Below are positions 1 through 5,939 of a stretch of DNA of 11,047 nucleotides, in pieces (the stretch's first letter is position 1; each line of letters opens with the position of its first letter). This stretch comes from Gallionella sp. (GTDB lineage: Bacteria; Pseudomonadota; Gammaproteobacteria; Burkholderiales; Gallionellaceae): NCBI GenBank assembly GCA_029850565.1, contig JARCRR010000227.1:1-11047 (forward strand), read 5' to 3'. The translations under genes and the position numbers were made by a program. The notes under the pieces are model-generated. The model did no database searches. It saw nothing but the letters and a program-made list of their open reading frames with translations, and was not told where the DNA came from.

Positions 1-497
1 GCGATGTTGTTAGCCGCATACATCGCCATCATCTCGCCGGAGCAAACGATGTAGATCTCTTGCGCTTTGTTCTCACGGATCGGCATCGCGAAACCGCCGC
101 ACACCACGTCACCCAGCACGTCGTAGAACACGAAGTCGAGTTCGTCGTCATACGCGCCTTCTTCTTCCAGGAAGTTGATGGCGGTGATCACGCCACGACC
201 GGCACAACCTACGCCGGGCTCTGGACCACCGGACTCAACGCACTTGATGCCGCCGTAACCAACCGACAACACGTCTTCCAATTCCAGATCCTCGACGCTT
301 CCGGCTTCAGCCGCCAGTTCCATCACAGAGTTCTGTGCCTTGGAGTGCAAGATCAAACGAGTAGAGTCAGCCTTGGGGTCGCAGCCGACGATCATCACTT
401 TCTTACCGGCTTCAGCCAGAGCTGCTACCAAGTTCTGGGTTGTAGTGGACTTACCGATACCACCCTTCCCGTAAATTGCGCATTGACGCAGTGCCAT
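1..497 (-). CDS. nifH: Nitrogenase iron protein (dinitrogenase reductase), N-terminal part, cut by window edge
   Basis: Encodes the first 165 residues of NifH, the homodimeric [4Fe-4S] ATPase that delivers electrons to the MoFe protein. Read from the reverse strand, it begins MALRQCAIYGKGGIGKST, with the nucleotide-binding P-loop at residues 10-18. The cluster cysteines are Cys98 (in GVGCAGRG) and Cys133 (in DVVCGG). Arg101, right after the Cys98 segment, is the residue that DraT ADP-ribosylates in Rhodospirillum rubrum, which fits the draT gene next door. The ATG at 497 is preceded by a strong AAGGAG Shine-Dalgarno about 8 bases upstream. The gene runs off the left edge; nifDK probably follow, but this is not visible. 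It is transcribed away from draT from a sigma-54 promoter at 565-579. Identification is essentially certain. Confidence 0.98.
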   Translation of the reverse strand, partial: MALRQCAIYGKGGIGKSTTTQNLVAALAEAGKKVMIVGCDPKADSTRLILHSKAQNSVMELAAEAGSVEDLELEDVLSVGYGGIKCVESGGPEPGVGCAGRGVITAINFLEEEGAYDDELDFVFYDVLGDVVCGGFAMPIRENKAQEIYIVCSGEMMAMYAANNI

Positions 498-564
498 GTT
501 AGTCTCCTTGAGAGTTGCAAAATTTAAGTCGCGATTGAAAACTGTCGCTCGCACCCAGTACATC

Positions 565-579
565 GCAAGCTCCGTGCCA
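565..579 (-). promoter_or_regulatory. Sigma-54 (-24/-12) promoter of nifH
   Basis: On the minus strand the bases read TGGCACG-GAGC-TTGC, an exact match to the RpoN consensus TGGCACG-N4-TTGC. The -24 GG lies at 578-577 and the -12 GC at 566-565. Transcription should start near 553, giving a leader of about 55 bases before the nifH ATG at 497. A perfect NifA site lies about 130 bases upstream of that start. Confidence 0.92.
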
Positions 580-608
580 CTCGACCCGCACTCATCTAAG
601 CGCATGAA

Positions 609-1511
609 ATGTCTACTAAAAGTAATTCATCGCAAAATGCATTGGCGGAAGTGCAACACAACAAACTCGAAGACTTTGTAGCAGTGACTACAACCACCTC
701 ACTCGCTTTGCCTCGCGCCGCTCGCTTGCCGATCAATCACTGCAATCTGCCCGCAGATATCTTGGGTGGACTCACGTTCCAACGCTCTCCTGTCCCTCTC
801 GAACTGGATGGTGTGGCGCAATTCCATCAGGGCCTGTTCGCGCTGCTAGACAAGATCGATGATGTGGAAGAACGAGCAGAGGCATTCACCATGCACATGA
901 ATGCCTCCTTCTATCTGAATGAACCAGAGCAAGCGGGATACTCCCCGCACACCACCAACAAACGGCAAAAGGCCGATTATCTGCGCATGGTGCGCGGTTG
1001 GAGTTTTGATGCGGATGGAAGAGAAGGCGCTGCGTTGAAAGGTTGGGTGGAATCGCGCTTTGGATTGTTACCAAGACATCACGGCGGGCCGATACGCGAT
1101 TTCTCGGGCGAGGCATACCGCCGCTATCTAGAGATGCGCGCGGCCGCTGTATATGGAACCAATGCACTCGAAGCGCAGTGCGACCTGCTCTACACCTACT
1201 GCCAATACGAGCTATCCAGATCGCATCCGCACGAGACCCATCTCACCCTCTATCGCGGCGTGAACCGCATGGACGAACACGAGATCGTCGCGACACTGGA
1301 TAACAAACGGCGCGTCGTGTTGCTCAACAACCTCAACTCCTTCACCGCCAACCGTGAACGTGCCGACGAGTTCGGCGACTACTTGCTCACCACACAAGCA
1401 CCGCTGTCAAAAGTGCTCTGCTACACGAGTTTGTTGCCAGGGATGTTGCAGGGAGAGGATGAGTACACGGTCATTGGCGGGTTGTATGAAGTGAGTATCG
1501 CCGCTTACTGA
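609..1511 (+). CDS. draT: NAD+-dinitrogenase-reductase ADP-D-ribosyltransferase (DraT)
   Basis: DraT transfers ADP-ribose from NAD+ to one arginine of the NifH dimer, stopping nitrogenase when ammonium appears or energy drops; in known systems PII proteins control it. The 300-residue product carries the conserved DraT segment LPINHCNLPADILGGLTFQ from about residue 40. An Arg-Ser-Glu type transferase core is recognisable: LYRG (Arg216), NSFTANRERADEFGD (Ser244) and GEDEYTVIGG (Glu283 and Glu285, the ExE motif). It lies divergent to its target gene nifH. The first 35 or so residues are rich in Ser, Thr, Asn and Gln, look unconserved and cover the nifH UAS. The ATG at 609 has no clear Shine-Dalgarno, so a later GTG or TTG start is possible. 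The usual partner draG (the removing glycohydrolase) does not follow. No sigma-54 promoter was found for this gene. Confidence 0.93.
   Translation: MSTKSNSSQNALAEVQHNKLEDFVAVTTTTSLALPRAARLPINHCNLPADILGGLTFQRSPVPLELDGVAQFHQGLFALLDKIDDVEERAEAFTMHMNASFYLNEPEQAGYSPHTTNKRQKADYLRMVRGWSFDADGREGAALKGWVESRFGLLPRHHGGPIRDFSGEAYRRYLEMRAAAVYGTNALEAQCDLLYTYCQYELSRSHPHETHLTLYRGVNRMDEHEIVATLDNKRRVVLLNNLNSFTANRERADEFGDYLLTTQAPLSKVLCYTSLLPGMLQGEDEYTVIGGLYEVSIAAY
677..692. promoter_or_regulatory. NifA upstream activator sequence (UAS) for nifH
   Basis: A perfect TGT-N10-ACA palindrome (TGT AGCAGTGACT ACA) is centred about 131 bases upstream of the predicted nifH transcription start, the usual distance for NifA acting by DNA looping. 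It lies inside the draT reading frame, at about codons 23-28, in the poorly conserved N-terminal extension of that protein. Confidence 0.82.
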
Positions 1512-1529
1512 CAAGCTCTACCCCACCCC

Positions 1530-1558
1530 CTTGTACGACAAGTTCTTCAATTTTGTCG
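1530..1558. repeat. Overlapping short inverted repeats after draT
   Basis: CTTGT-ACG-ACAAG (1530-1542) is a 5-bp stem with a 3-base loop. It overlaps a second, alternative 6-bp stem, CGACAA (1536-1541) with TTGTCG (1553-1558). The second arm lies just after a short T-run. The pair lies 19 bases after the draT stop and could form a weak terminator or a protein-binding site. The stems are short and I cannot tell which, if either, functions. Confidence 0.3.
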
Positions 1559-1612
1559 CAATTGCTCCAAACCCAATCGCCCATAAACCCCGCCAATACT
1601 GCATGTAAGGGC

Positions 1613-1627
1613 TGGCGCGTTTATTGC
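1613..1627 (+). promoter_or_regulatory. Sigma-54 (-24/-12) promoter of the SIR2-like/hemerythrin unit
   Basis: The plus strand reads TGGCGCG-TTTA-TTGC, matching the RpoN consensus with exact spacing and one change (A to G) in the -24 element. Transcription should start near 1639, 29 bases before the ATG at 1668. The bases after the -12 element (TTGCGAG) match those of the rnfA promoter. No perfect NifA UAS was found upstream; the nearest is TGT-N10-CCA at 1554-1569, one base from consensus. Confidence 0.8.
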
Positions 1628-1667
1628 GAGTGATTTACTCATCTATCACCACGAGGAGTCATCTCAC

Positions 1668-2528
1668 ATGAGCACACCATTCGATAGCATCTTTACCGAC
1701 CTTTTCGAGGGCGACGTCATTCCTTATCTTGGCGCTGGCGCGCTGAACGGCGTGATCGATTCGGCCACCGGCAAGGCCATCCCTGCCGATAGCGAGAGCC
1801 TTATCTTGGCGATGAACAACGGGCAGCCGATGGCGCCCAAGCTTATGTTCGAATTCCCGCGTGCGGCGATGAATGTGGAGTTGAAGCGCGGCCGTTCTGC
1901 CGTGAACAAGTTCCTTGATGCCACCTATCGCGACACGCAATGGAGCACCTCTGCGCTGCACACTTGGTTGGCACAACAGAAGCTGCCCTACATCATCGAC
2001 TGCAACCGCGACACGCAGTTGCAAAAACAATACGCCAGCACACCGCACACACTCATCGTCGGCATCGCACGCATGTCGGGTAAAGAATATCGCTTCCGCC
2101 TGTTCAACTACGATGGCACCGGCTACTCCGTCATCGAACCCGAAGCCGTTGATAGCAGTCTGCCTATCTTGTTTAAACCGCTGGGCACGCCGCTGCCGGA
2201 ATCGAACTACATCGCGTCGGATGCGGATTTTGTGGACTACATCACCGAGTTGATGGGTGGCTTCGCCATCCCTTCCTTCGTCAAGCGCATGCGCCAGAAC
2301 AAACGCTATCTGTTGCTCGGCATGCGTTTGAACCGCGACACCGACCGCATGGTGTTCTCTGATGTCATCTTTGGTGCTGACAAGCCTGCTGGCTGGGCGC
2401 TTATCCCCCATCCCACCGACAAAGAAAAACGTTACCTGGATAAGCTCAATATCGAGATCGTGAATGCCGATGTGGCGGACTTCCTCACTGCCGCTCAGCG
2501 CTGGAACGGCAGCCTCGCTGCGGCATGA
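1668..2528 (+). CDS. SIR2-like (NAD-binding fold) protein of a nif cluster
   Basis: The 286-residue protein has a pattern like the SIR2_2/SIR2-like family. The N-terminal GDVIPYLGAGAL (residues 15-26) resembles the NAD-binding glycine loop. The segment around 106-118 (LPYIIDCNRDTQL) resembles the position of the family's TTNYD motif. FKPLGT (169-174) corresponds to the usual KLHG segment. RYLLLGMRLNRDTDR (213-227) resembles the late LLFLGYSL-D segment. The catalytic histidine of KLHG appears replaced by Leu172, so deacylase or NADase activity is doubtful and a binding or sensing role is more likely (inference). The ATG at 1668 follows a good GAGGAG Shine-Dalgarno. The gene has its own sigma-54 promoter and its stop overlaps the hemerythrin start, so the two are co-expressed. 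It occupies the place where draG often follows draT but shows none of the DraG motifs. The exact function is unknown. Confidence 0.75.
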   Translation: MSTPFDSIFTDLFEGDVIPYLGAGALNGVIDSATGKAIPADSESLILAMNNGQPMAPKLMFEFPRAAMNVELKRGRSAVNKFLDATYRDTQWSTSALHTWLAQQKLPYIIDCNRDTQLQKQYASTPHTLIVGIARMSGKEYRFRLFNYDGTGYSVIEPEAVDSSLPILFKPLGTPLPESNYIASDADFVDYITELMGGFAIPSFVKRMRQNKRYLLLGMRLNRDTDRMVFSDVIFGADKPAGWALIPHPTDKEKRYLDKLNIEIVNADVADFLTAAQRWNGSLAAA

Positions 2529-2923
2529 GCAAGCACGAAGCGAGATGGGATGAAGCGCGCCACACACTGGGGCTAGATGAAGTCGACATCGCGCATCGCG
2601 AGTTCATCACACAGGTGGCCGCACTCATCGCTGCCACTGATGCGGAGTTCCCCGCTTTATTCCAAACACTCATCGCCCATGCGCGCGAACACTTCATGGC
2701 CGAAGGTCGGCTGATGCGGGCAGCAAAGTATCAGGGATTAGGTGTGCACGAGGGCGAACACCACCGCGTGCTGGGTGAGTTACAACAACTCAACCGCACA
2801 CTCAAACGCGGCCACTTGCCGCTGGTCCGCGCCTATGTGCGTGAAGGATTGGCTGAATGGTTCGATACGCACCTGGCGATGATGGACGGGGCATTGGTGG
2901 CGTTCTTGAAGAAGCAGCCGTAG
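2525..2923 (+). CDS. Bacteriohemerythrin (O2-binding di-iron protein)
   Basis: The 132-residue single-domain protein has all seven expected di-iron ligands in order: His24 (DIAHREF), His56 and Glu60 (HFMAE), His75 and His79 (HEGEH), and His116 with Asp121 (HLAMMD). This is the full bacteriohemerythrin pattern, so reversible O2 binding is expected from the family. There is no signal peptide or membrane segment, so it should be cytoplasmic. Its ATG overlaps the stop of the SIR2-like gene (ATGA), indicating translational coupling and expression from the sigma-54 promoter at 1613-1627. In a nif locus the likely role is oxygen scavenging, O2 delivery to respiration, or O2 sensing to protect nitrogenase; that role is inference. 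Its stop lies two bases from the stop of the convergent small gene at the end of the rnf operon. Confidence 0.9.
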   Translation: MSKHEARWDEARHTLGLDEVDIAHREFITQVAALIAATDAEFPALFQTLIAHAREHFMAEGRLMRAAKYQGLGVHEGEHHRVLGELQQLNRTLKRGHLPLVRAYVREGLAEWFDTHLAMMDGALVAFLKKQP

Positions 2924-2925
2924 CG

Positions 2926-3261
2926 TCAGGCTTTGCCTTCGTATTCGGCAGTCAGTCTCGCGGAAACGAACTCGGCTCTGGCAGTGGAGTTGTTATCCTG
3001 GCCATGTAGCTCACACCAAGCAAAGAGTTCTTGCGGAACGATATGACATTCGACCGCTCGCACACCTGAACGCTGGAACTCTCTGCGCGCTTTCACCGCC
3101 ACGGCCTTCCACTTCTCGAACGACTGCTCGAAACATTGCGGATCGGTCGCGCTCGCCTTCACCTCGGCCCATGTCTCCGCGTTGTACCAAGTGACACCGA
3201 TGACCATTGCTTGACCGCGATTCTTCGCTCTCAATCGTTGATGGAGTGTGCTTATCCTCAT
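2926..3261 (-). CDS. Conserved-looking small hypothetical protein at the 3' end of the rnf operon
   Basis: I cannot assign this 111-residue protein to a family. It is soluble, with no signal peptide, no membrane segment and no cysteine cluster motif. From residue 19 it reads MVIGVTWYNAETWAEVKA, rich in Trp and probably the true conserved N-terminus. The first 18 residues are basic and may not be translated: Met19 (ATG at 3207) is an alternative start, and neither start has a clear Shine-Dalgarno. Helical stretches such as FEQSFEKWKAVAVKARREF are visible. It begins 18 bases after the rnfH stop on the same strand, so it is probably the last gene of the rnf operon and expressed with it. That it is real rests on this operon position, tight spacing and protein-like composition. 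Confidence 0.7.
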   Translation of the reverse strand: MRISTLHQRLRAKNRGQAMVIGVTWYNAETWAEVKASATDPQCFEQSFEKWKAVAVKARREFQRSGVRAVECHIVPQELFAWCELHGQDNNSTARAEFVSARLTAEYEGKA

Positions 3262-3279
3262 ATCAGAATCGCGGCTTCA

Positions 3280-3558
3280 TCACTCGTCGTCATCGCCCGC
3301 GATGACGCGGCGCGGGACTGTAGCCGGGTCGGCGGTGATGGCGCGATAGATCTCGATGCGGTCACCGGGTTTGAGTAACCCATCCAGTTCAGCCGCTTTG
3401 CCAAAGATGCCAACGGTGCAACTACTGATGTCTATCTCGGGAAATTTACGCAAGATACCCGATTGTTCGATTGCACTGAGCACGGTGCTATCCTCCGGCA
3501 CTTCGAAGCGAAGCCAAAGTTGCTGTGCAGGTTCAGAATAAGCGACGCCGACTTGCAT
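3280..3558 (-). CDS. rnfH: RnfH, UPF0125 / ubiquitin-like-fold protein
   Basis: The 92-residue product shows typical RnfH family features. It starts MQVGVAYSEPAQQLWLRFEV, continues through SAIEQSGILRKFPEIDI, and has the late motif LKPGDRIEIYRAITADP (about residues 61-77), followed by a basic then acidic tail (RRVIAGDDDE). The fold is a beta-grasp, ubiquitin-like one. RnfH is encoded with Rnf in nitrogen fixers but is not an ion-pumping subunit; its exact job is unsettled, with assembly or regulation suggested. The ATG at 3558 is preceded by TAGGAGAAC, whose TAG is the rnfE stop, so the Shine-Dalgarno overlaps the upstream gene end and coupling is likely. Confidence 0.93.
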   Translation of the reverse strand: MQVGVAYSEPAQQLWLRFEVPEDSTVLSAIEQSGILRKFPEIDISSCTVGIFGKAAELDGLLKPGDRIEIYRAITADPATVPRRVIAGDDDE

Positions 3559-3567
3559 GATGTTCTC

Positions 3568-4245
3568 CTAGGTCGCTGATGCTGCGAGTGCGAGTGCTTC
3601 AGCACGTGCCGCGCGTCGACTTTCAATGACCCGTCTGCCAGCCAATAAGAATCCCAATACCATGAAGCCCCCCGGCGGCAGAATCATTAACAAATACCCT
3701 TTGTAATCAGGGATCACGGTCGTCTCAAGGAACGCGAATGCCGACCCCAGCAACAAGTGCGCATTGGCGAATAGCGTACCTGCCCCCAATACTTCGCGGA
3801 TGCCGCCAATCGTGGTCAAAGCGAAGGTGAATCCCAGCCCCATCATCAAACCGTCCATGGCCGAAGCGCCCACACCGTTCTTCGCAGCAAACGCTTCGGC
3901 ACGACCGAGCACCGCACAATTCGCCACGATCAGCGCGATGTAGAGACCAAGCACTTTGTATAAGTCATGCGCCCACGCATTCAAACTCACATCCACCAAA
4001 GTGACCAATGTCGCGATCAACACGATGTAAACCGGGATGCGCACATCAGGACTGATGAAGTCACGCGCTGCTGAAACAAGCGCGTTGGCGGCGACCAATA
4101 CCGCCGTGGTTGCGAGCCCCATACCGAGACCGTTGGTGGCACTGCTGGTCACCGCCATCGTGGGGCACATACCTAGGATCTGCGCAAAGACGATGTTGTT
4201 GTCCCACAATCCGTCTTTGGTGATGCGTGCATAACTATCACTCAT
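3568..4245 (-). CDS. rnfE: Electron transport complex subunit RnfE
   Basis: The 225-residue integral membrane subunit of the Rnf complex is paralogous to RnfA and related to NqrD. It starts with the family signature KDGLWDNNIVFAQILGMCP. Cys27 (GMCP) and Cys110 (VANCAVLG) are the two cysteines that, with two from RnfA, hold the intramembrane [2Fe-2S] cluster. About six membrane helices are visible, plus the conserved IGGIREVLGAGTLF loop. The C-terminal tail is short, basic and Ala-rich. Its start overlaps the end of rnfG by 8 bases, as in a translationally coupled operon. Within the complex it passes electrons across the membrane toward the ferredoxin-side subunits. Confidence 0.96.
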   Translation of the reverse strand: MSDSYARITKDGLWDNNIVFAQILGMCPTMAVTSSATNGLGMGLATTAVLVAANALVSAARDFISPDVRIPVYIVLIATLVTLVDVSLNAWAHDLYKVLGLYIALIVANCAVLGRAEAFAAKNGVGASAMDGLMMGLGFTFALTTIGGIREVLGAGTLFANAHLLLGSAFAFLETTVIPDYKGYLLMILPPGGFMVLGFLLAGRRVIESRRAARAEALALAASAT

Positions 4246-4870
4246 GTTTCACTCCTTCTGCTACCGCACCTTCAAGCAATGCAGTTCGATTCGCCTCGAA
4301 GAATTCCAATCCACCTTTCACCGCATTCACTACCCCGCGCGGTGTGATGGTCGCCCCAGCGAACTGATCGAACACACCGCCGTCTTTCTTCACTGCCCAT
4401 TTTTCAGCTAAGGGTTCGCCCAACCATTTACCTTCAAAGGAATGTATCCAGTCGCTCTTGGCCGGTTCGATCTTGTCACCCAGCCCCGGCGTTTCCTTGT
4501 GGCTGATGACGCGCACGCCGAGTATCTTGCCCTCGCGTGAGACTCCCATCACACACACGATATTTCCCGCATAGCCGTGGCCGACCACGCGATACACCAC
4601 TGCTTCGACATTGCCTGCACGACGCCCGCGATACACCAGCACTTCGCCTTCTTTACCAGGTAGCGCAATGGTGTCTTTGAGCAAGTCATTCTCGTACTCA
4701 CCCGGCAAGACCTGTGTCAGCGATTGCTTGAGATCGGCCGCTTCCGCAGCCTTGATGTCAGCTTCGGTGATACTCGCGGCATAAGCCAATGCCGCACTGG
4801 TAAGCAGCGCCACGCCACCGAGCAATATGCCTTGGTAACCCAGCTTGCCGCGCAGTTCTTCAAGTTTCAT
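4238..4870 (-). CDS. rnfG: Electron transport complex subunit RnfG (covalent FMN)
   Basis: This 210-residue, single-span subunit has one hydrophobic N-terminal helix at about residues 13-32 and a periplasmic FMN-binding domain. The motif AGATIT (171-176) matches the SGATxT flavinylation site; the last Thr (176) should carry FMN through a phosphoester bond made by an ApbE-type transferase, for which no gene lies in this window. The first residue is Ala rather than Ser. The segment ISHKETPGLGDKIE (122-135) is also typical of the family. Only one base separates it from the rnfD stop. Confidence 0.96.
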   Translation of the reverse strand: MKLEELRGKLGYQGILLGGVALLTSAALAYAASITEADIKAAEAADLKQSLTQVLPGEYENDLLKDTIALPGKEGEVLVYRGRRAGNVEAVVYRVVGHGYAGNIVCVMGVSREGKILGVRVISHKETPGLGDKIEPAKSDWIHSFEGKWLGEPLAEKWAVKKDGGVFDQFAGATITPRGVVNAVKGGLEFFEANRTALLEGAVAEGVKHE

Positions 4871-4871
4871 C

Positions 4872-5939
4872 TCACGCCTCCTTCTTCACTGGCAGCGCAA
4901 CGCCTTTACGGTCTCGTCCGTAGATGCGCGGTTTGACGTATTGATCGATGATCGGTGCGACCGTGTTCATGATCATGACGGCAAATGCCACCCCCTCCGG
5001 GTATCCACCCCATGTGCGAATGATCCAAGTCAACACGCCACACCCGAAACCGAATATGAATTGTCCTAAAGCGGTGTTGGGTGAAGTCACCGGGTCGGTG
5101 ACGATAAAGAAAGCCCCTAGCATCAAACCACCGGAGAGCAGGTGATACATGGGCCCAGCGTAATGATTGCCATCGATAGCGTTGAACAGCAGTGCAGGCA
5201 CGACCACGCCGAGCAACATGGCGAACGGTGCATGCCAGGTGATGATGCGGCGCACGATGAGAAACAGTCCGCCGATCAACAACAGCACGGCTGCCGTCTC
5301 GCCAAGACTGCCCGCGCGGCTGCCCCACAGCATATCCATCGGTTCGTAGTATCCGACCAGCGCCTGATCGAGGCCGACACCGCGCGTGAACTCGGTCTTC
5401 ACATGGCCGAGCAGAGACGCGCTAGCCATGCCGTCTATCGGTTGACTCAAGAAGGTGATGCGCAAACTCTCCATCCAACTGGGCGCTTGTGCCGAACCCA
5501 GCGGCGCAGGCGCGACCCAGGTGGTCATCTCCAGTGGGAATGAGATCAGCAACATCACGCGTGCGGCCATCGCCGGGTTGAACACGTTCTGCCCCAGCCC
5601 GCCGAACACCTGCTTGCCGATGACGACGGCAAACAGACTGCCGAGCACCGCGATCCACCAGGGCGCGAACGGCGGCAACGATATCGCCAGCAGCCACGCA
5701 GTGAGAATGCCGGAACCATCCATCAACACGGGTCGCACCGCACGATCTTGCAGACGTACGACAAAGGCTTCGCCCACGATGGCCGCGATCAGCGAGACTG
5801 CCCACAGATTCACTGCGGGCCAACCGTACAACCAGAAACCGAACAAAGTGGCTGGGGTCAGCGCGAGAAGGACCGTGCCCATCACTGTGCCGATGGAGAC
5901 GGAAGCGTGAGCGTGGGGTGAGTGTGTGATGCGGTTCAT
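4872..5939 (-). CDS. rnfD: Electron transport complex subunit RnfD (membrane, covalent FMN)
   Basis: This 355-residue polytopic membrane subunit is related to NqrB. Conserved parts include LMDGSGILTAWLLAISLPP (72-90), FGGLGQNVFNPAM (112-124), and FFIVTDPVTSPNTALGQ (277-293), followed by the YPEGVAFAVMIMN segment (313-325). The expected covalent-FMN motif, usually DGxSGAT, appears here as DGMASAS (169-175), so Ser175 sits where the Thr is expected. The ATG at 5939 overlaps the rnfC stop (ATGA-type, 4 bases). It lies between rnfC and rnfG in the usual order and should form the ion-translocating membrane core. Confidence 0.96.
   Translation of the reverse strand: MNRITHSPHAHASVSIGTVMGTVLLALTPATLFGFWLYGWPAVNLWAVSLIAAIVGEAFVVRLQDRAVRPVLMDGSGILTAWLLAISLPPFAPWWIAVLGSLFAVVIGKQVFGGLGQNVFNPAMAARVMLLISFPLEMTTWVAPAPLGSAQAPSWMESLRITFLSQPIDGMASASLLGHVKTEFTRGVGLDQALVGYYEPMDMLWGSRAGSLGETAAVLLLIGGLFLIVRRIITWHAPFAMLLGVVVPALLFNAIDGNHYAGPMYHLLSGGLMLGAFFIVTDPVTSPNTALGQFIFGFGCGVLTWIIRTWGGYPEGVAFAVMIMNTVAPIIDQYVKPRIYGRDRKGVALPVKKEA

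Noticed and set aside
60..527. Open 155-residue plus-strand frame at the left edge
   Set aside because: It lies opposite nifH, whose minus-strand translation carries every NifH motif; the plus frame is a shadow.
535..564. Possible sigma-70 promoter for draT (TTGAAA ... TACATC)
   Set aside because: The -35 box is good but the -10 box matches only three of six bases. The region also overlaps the nifH promoter, so the evidence is too weak to list.
1554..1569. TGT-N10-CCA as a NifA site for the SIR2-like promoter
   Set aside because: One position of the ACA half is wrong and single mismatched sites are frequent by chance; kept only as a remark under the promoter.
1668..2528. Possibility that this gene is draG
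   Set aside because: The position after draT suggested it, but the ADP-ribosylglycohydrolase motifs (GDALG near the N-terminus and the metal-binding Asp-rich segments) are absent; the pattern is SIR2-like.
1659..2567. 302-residue minus-strand frame opposite the SIR2-like gene
   Set aside because: The plus frame has a good Shine-Dalgarno, a sigma-54 promoter, an overlap with the next gene and recognisable family motifs. The minus frame has none of these and shows shadow-like composition rich in His, Arg and Val.
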